Part shown: positions 17,125 through 20,737 of the stretch, one piece after another
Numbering within the stretch: the first letter of the stretch is position 1
How the letters are laid out: every line of letters begins with the position of its first letter
Source: Mansonella perstans
Lineage: Eukaryota > Nematoda > Chromadorea > Rhabditida > Onchocercidae
Reading direction: 5' to 3'
Assembly (NCBI GenBank): GCA_037074765.1
Contig: JBAMDO010000432.1
Coordinates: forward strand, 1 to 20,737
Length of the DNA stretch: 20,737 nucleotides
Position numbers and translations under genes: made by a program
The notes under the pieces: generated by a model
What the model was told of the DNA's origin: nothing
The model's database searches: none
What the model saw: only the letters and a program-made list of their open reading frames with translations

Positions 17125-17571
17125 CAAAACAATGATAAGTGATAAGTGTTATGTAATTTTATACTTTTGATAGATCATACATATAGAAATGATTGCGTTT
17201 TTAAAAAATGCTAAAATGATAATTGACTAATAAAGTGGGAGGATATATAGCCTTATGGCCAGATTCTTATTTCTCAAATAGACAGATACAATTTAATATT
17301 TAATTTGAAGTGATAATGATAATTTTGCATTCTTTGGTAACATTCAACTGATAAGAGAATTATCACGACAGCTTCCATTTAATATTTAACATATTACAGG
17401 ATAGCAATTTCAAATTACAATTATATTTTAATTATTTTTTTTTTTTTGGAAAATTGAACAAATTCATTTTTGAAAATTGCAAAAGTGTCACCTTATTAAT
17501 GATTATTTAAATTTTTTTCTTTTCCTTCTTCTAGTAAAAGATTTGATTATTTGTTATTGCCTTAAAATATT
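17125..17571. other. AT-rich stretch, no gene
   Basis: No repeat, RNA gene or exon recognised apart from a T-run near 17437-17448. Confidence 0.65.
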
Positions 17572-17619
17572 ATCATCATCATCATCATCATCAACAACAA
17601 CAACATTATTATCATCATC
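17572..17619 (+). repeat. (ATC)7(AAC)4(ATT)2(ATC)3 trinucleotide repeat
   Basis: A clean compound triplet repeat. In one plus frame it reads Ser7-Thr4-Leu2-Ser3 inside an 86-codon reading (17477-17737). Its flanks are hydrophobic and unrecognised, so it is not called a gene. Confidence 0.96.
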
Positions 17620-17998
17620 ACTTGTCTTTTTCATTTTCGTTATAAAAATTCCATTTTTGATATTGCGTGAAATTAATCCAAATTATAAAATTACATTTAA
17701 TCAAACCTTAAAACAAAAATTTCTACAGTTTATTTGAAATTTTTGTGATCATTTAAATTTTTTTACTAAATTTCAGCAAAAATTTTTTACGATTAATTTT
17801 ATGAAGTGAATCAATTTTTTTGTGCATTAGTCAATTAATCAATTTTTTTTTTCCTTAGCTACTTTGATAAGTCAAGAGGTTTTTGTCGACATATTTACTA
17901 AGGTTTGAAGGAAAAAATTTTTTGTCTCTTTTTTTCGGGAAATATGAGCATCTAAAGAGGTTTCGCTTTTCCAATAATGGCTTTTTTTATTGCTAAGT
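17620..17998. other. AT-rich stretch, no gene
   Basis: Only AT-rich sequence with several T-runs. ATCAATTTTTTT recurs at 17811 and 17838. No exon or RNA gene was recognised. Confidence 0.6.
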
Positions 17999-18470
17999 GT
18001 ACTTTTCTAGGCTAATAAAGTTGTTTTCTCTGTATTTATTTCAAGGAATATTTTGGTTTTGAAAATTGGAAAGGTAGAAATTTTCGCACACTAAATTTAA
18101 TACGTATAACAAGTAATTGATAAATATATATTTGTGTTACAGTATTCTGATGAAAATCGTTCAGTGCTCTGAAATTTACGCACATTATTTGAATTTTAAT
18201 TGATGGCTAAGAATTATGTTTTTACTATAAATAAAATTAAATTCGTAGGATTGGCAAAACTAAATTTCCATCTGTTTTTTTTTATAAATATGTAAAATTT
18301 TAAATAAAATTACCACCAATTTAACACCCTTATACTTCTTTATTGGCCGATTGCATGCATTTGTTTCAAGGAAGATTTGATTTAAAAACTTAGAAAAATA
18401 TAAATTTTGAACACTAAATTAATATGTATTGCTGTGACATATAATTGACAAATGCTTGACAATTTTGCTT
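17999..18470 (+). repeat. Old duplication, copies about 325 bp apart
   Basis: Around 18036-18125 and 18361-18455 the same words appear in the same order: TTTCAAGGAA, ATTT, AAATTTT followed by ACACTAAATT, AAT.CGTAT or AATATGTAT, and TAATTGA.AAAT. The exact TTTCAAGGAA is at 18039 and 18364. A partial third copy, GAAATTTACGCACATTATTT, lies at 18171 (compare GAAATTTTCGCACACTAAAT at 18077). The copies are heavily diverged and no coding content is seen. Confidence 0.7.
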
Positions 18471-18867
18471 AAGGAAAAGAAAAAAAAAGCAGCAGAATAC
18501 TATTAACATCAAGAGATAACATTATTATCATGATAAAATCACTTGTAAATGATGATTCCAAACTTTAATAAATTTCATTAATTGTAGATATTTATGAAGG
18601 AAGAAAAAAAGATTCAATCACAAAAAAAAAGGAAGAGAGAGAAAAAAAAAATTCAAATAAAATAAAATCCTTAGTGAAAAGCTTTTGTTTTCTATTTGAA
18701 AATTCGAAACCAAAAAAAAAAAAATTCAGTTGAATTTAGTTGAACGAAAAACAAAAAAAAACTAGAAATGAAAATTCTCAGAGGAATATTAAAAGCAATT
18801 AAATTAATATAAATTTGCGAAAAAAAAATCGTTTTCGTTTCGTTCCATAAAAAGGATACAATGTTAA
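18471..18867. other. AT-rich stretch, no gene
   Basis: A-rich with short GA patches (18598-18655) and A13 at 18712-18724. No gene was recognised. Confidence 0.65.
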
Positions 18868-18937
18868 GCATATATATTTACATACATATATATGTGTACA
18901 CACAAAACACACATATATATATATATATGTATATACC
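18868..18937. repeat. AT/AC microsatellite forming a hairpin
   Basis: TA and CA units with ATATATATGTGT at 18886-18897 exactly complementary to ACACATATATAT at 18909-18920, leaving an 11-nt ACACACAAAAC loop. Confidence 0.92.
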
Positions 18938-19101
18938 GATGAATTATTATCCTTGAAATGAATTATTGAACAGATAGATAACGGTGAATGAAAAAGGCAG
19001 AAAGCAAATGGAATATGATTTGGCCAACATTTTGACAGTATATAAATAAATATTTTTTTTTTTTTTTTTAGCAAAGTATGCACGTATAAAAAAGAGCCTA
19101 G

Positions 19102-19135
<34 letters not shown>

Positions 19136-19275
19136 ACTAAAAATTTAATATACACAGACATACATGCATAGCTCGTTACTTATTTTAAAAAGAGGAAAAA
19201 AAAAAAGTAAACATTGAAAACGAAAAGTGAATGGATGAAGTTGAAGAAATTAAACAGTTGTCGTTCGAAATAAGA
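18938..19275. other. AT-rich stretch with long T- and A-runs
   Basis: T17 at 19053-19069 and A28 at 19107-19134 lie 37 bp apart in opposite orientation. No gene was recognised. Confidence 0.7.
19107..19134 (+). repeat. Poly(A) run, 28 nt
   Basis: Uninterrupted run of 28 A, the longest A-run in the window. It is preceded by T5. Confidence 0.97.
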
Positions 19276-19680
19276 TATTCAAAATTCAAATATTTTGCAA
19301 ATGCAAAGTTTGATTAACAATTAAGCAAAATTTTCTCACTTATATTAAAGTAAAATATGAAGTGATGTGGATAACTGCGTACTAATTTACATAAATTTAA
19401 TGATTTAAGAAAATTATATTTGCACTATTCAAATATTCAAAATATCAAAGATAAATTATTCAAATTATAAATCCCAAATCTAAACTTTTAAAAACATTTT
19501 GAGGAATATTTAAAATTCAAATATTCAAATGATTGAAATCCAAAATTTTAAATATAATTCTTCAAAATGTAACTATAGAAATTCAGAATTTAAATATTCA
19601 TATTCTAATGAGAATAACCAAATTCGAAATACAAATATCTATATTTTAAAATCTGAACACATCAATTCAAAATTGAAACG
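19276..19680 (+). repeat. Degenerate ATTCAAA-type repeat
   Basis: Words such as ATTCAAA, ATTCAAAT and AATTCAAAATT recur throughout (for example near 19278, 19428, 19434, 19457, 19517, 19524 and 19666). They are mixed with AAATATT and AAATC words but show no stable period. Confidence 0.7.
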
Positions 19681-20737
19681 ATTATTTAAAAAAATATTTC
19701 AATAAGTTGGCTAATCAGTGGTAATTCAGAAATAAGAAATTCATAATAGTTAGATTAAGTAATTGTAATTGAAAGAATTTAATTTAACAAATGATCGCAA
19801 AAAAAAAAAAATACTCCTAGTTGCATTACTCAAATATTTCGGTTATTTTCGTTAAAATAAAATTTCCAAAAAAAAAACATTGAGTGAATTTTGTTAAAAT
19901 AAAATTTAAATTAAAGCAATAAATCCACAAATTTAATATTTAAAATGAATTTTAATAATGACAACGTAAACTATTATGAATACATTTGATATTTTTTTAA
20001 AATAATCATTTTCATTCTTTATTTTTTTGAAAAAAGAAAAGAGAATGGAACAAAACATGTAAAAGTAATTTCATTGTGTTATTGCTTGTACTTTGATTAA
20101 ATTCATCCACCTTTAATTAAACTTAAATCTGTTTTAAAAACAAACAGGCAGTCATACACACAATATATATGTATAACACGACACATATAATCATCTTCTA
20201 ATCATTTAGAAAAAACGGATAATAAAAAAACTTCTGATGATAATTCATTATTGTTAATTTCAGTCTGGAAAAAATTATTTTCAGCCTTGAACATAACATT
20301 AATTAAGTTCATTTTAAGTGAATAATTTCATTTTAAATATCGCATAAAATGATTAACCTTGTTTTCGTTTTTTTTTTTCAAAAGTAACGATGAAATTGCA
20401 ATTATTGGGCAAAGAAGTAAATTGCGTGAAATTCCTAAATTTCATTTGCAATTTCTTTAATTTTTTCTTCTAGTTATACATACATAATGTCACGTTATCT
20501 GATGTAATATAGGTAACGTGTTGTAACGATGAGTTACAAAATAATTCATGTTTAGTTAGTAATCTAGAATTTATTTTTTCTCAATTGAAAAATGCAAAAT
20601 TAATTTCATTCATGCATGTGCTAATTAAAAGCTTTGTTAACAAATCGATAAAATTCGAAAAATTGGTAAAATAATATATATATAAAATATATACATATTT
20701 ATTTACATATAAGTCTATTCGATTAAATGCTAATGGG
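19681..20737. other. AT-rich end of window, no gene
   Basis: Contains the exact direct repeat GTTAAAATAAAATTT (19851-19865 and 19893-19907), a short CA/TA patch at 20151-20190, a hairpin at 20491-20520 and TA-rich sequence at 20670-20710. No exon or RNA gene was recognised. Confidence 0.65.
20491..20520. repeat. Hairpin CACGTTATCT/AGGTAACGTG
   Basis: Arms at 20491-20500 and 20511-20520 pair over 10 positions with one G:T, around a 10-nt loop. GTAAC occurs again at 20523 and, inverted, at 20533, so the dyad sits in a small cluster of GTAAC words. Confidence 0.75.

Noticed and set aside
17477..17737. 86-codon plus-strand reading with Ser7-Thr4
   Set aside because: Centre is the ATC/AAC microsatellite and the flanks are AT-rich hydrophobic sequence without a domain.
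1..20737. tRNA genes, rRNA, telomeric repeats, recognisable transposase or reverse transcriptase
   Set aside because: Reading both strands by eye I found no tRNA B-box with a matching A-box, no TTAGGG-like array, and no conserved enzyme motif in any open frame. A covariance-model and protein-profile search would be decisive.

Overview
This looks like eukaryotic nuclear non-coding DNA. It is very A+T-rich, roughly four-fifths A/T by eye. It is full of poly(A)/poly(T) runs (nine of 20-30 nt), dinucleotide to pentanucleotide microsatellites, and degenerate tandem repeats with units of 18 to about 160 bp. I see no bacterial-style gene packing, no operon, no convincing protein-coding exon, no tRNA or rRNA signature and no recognisable transposon. 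Density and type of simple repeats suggest an animal (invertebrate) intergenic region or large intron, but the taxon cannot be fixed from this window.

Layout. 1-870: AT-rich DNA opening with a diverged 59-bp direct duplication. 878-1389: CA/TA/CAGA microsatellite with an embedded hairpin. 1784-1948: GA-rich. 2106-2215: GC-richer 18-bp minisatellite. 3908-4166: TGAAA pentanucleotide satellite with a superimposed longer unit. 4396-4496: TG/TA microsatellite, then a T30 run. 5519-7135: a long purine-rich, C-poor stretch that starts with a (TC)n tract and ends in about 1 kb of GATA/GATG satellite built from two alternating modules. 7328-8101: two degenerate AT-rich repeats. 8808-9098: ATT/ATC trinucleotide tract. 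9300-10370: the most complex sequence, with a cluster of CGGAA motifs and several weak minus-strand open stretches. 10369-14405: trinucleotide tracts and three degenerate repeat arrays (units near 10, 40 and 155 bp). 14406-16240: AT-rich, with a CpG-dense patch and several hairpins. 16241-17124: GA arrays, a perfect 33-bp duplication and a 3 x 32-bp array in which every unit is a hairpin. 17572-20737: ATC/AAC tract, an old 325-bp-spaced duplication, an AT/AC hairpin microsatellite, an ATTCAAA-like degenerate repeat, and plain AT-rich DNA.

How parts work together: no gene set can be described. Long open reading frames here are by-products of repeats whose units lack stop codons on one strand. 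The notable content is repeat architecture. Microsatellites have grown second-level units, and several arrays have dyad symmetry. I found no evidence for an undescribed molecular system. The closest things to functional signals are listed as weak findings: a start codon followed by a good splice donor at 16122, minus-strand open stretches at 9096-10141, the CGGAA cluster and the CpG patch.
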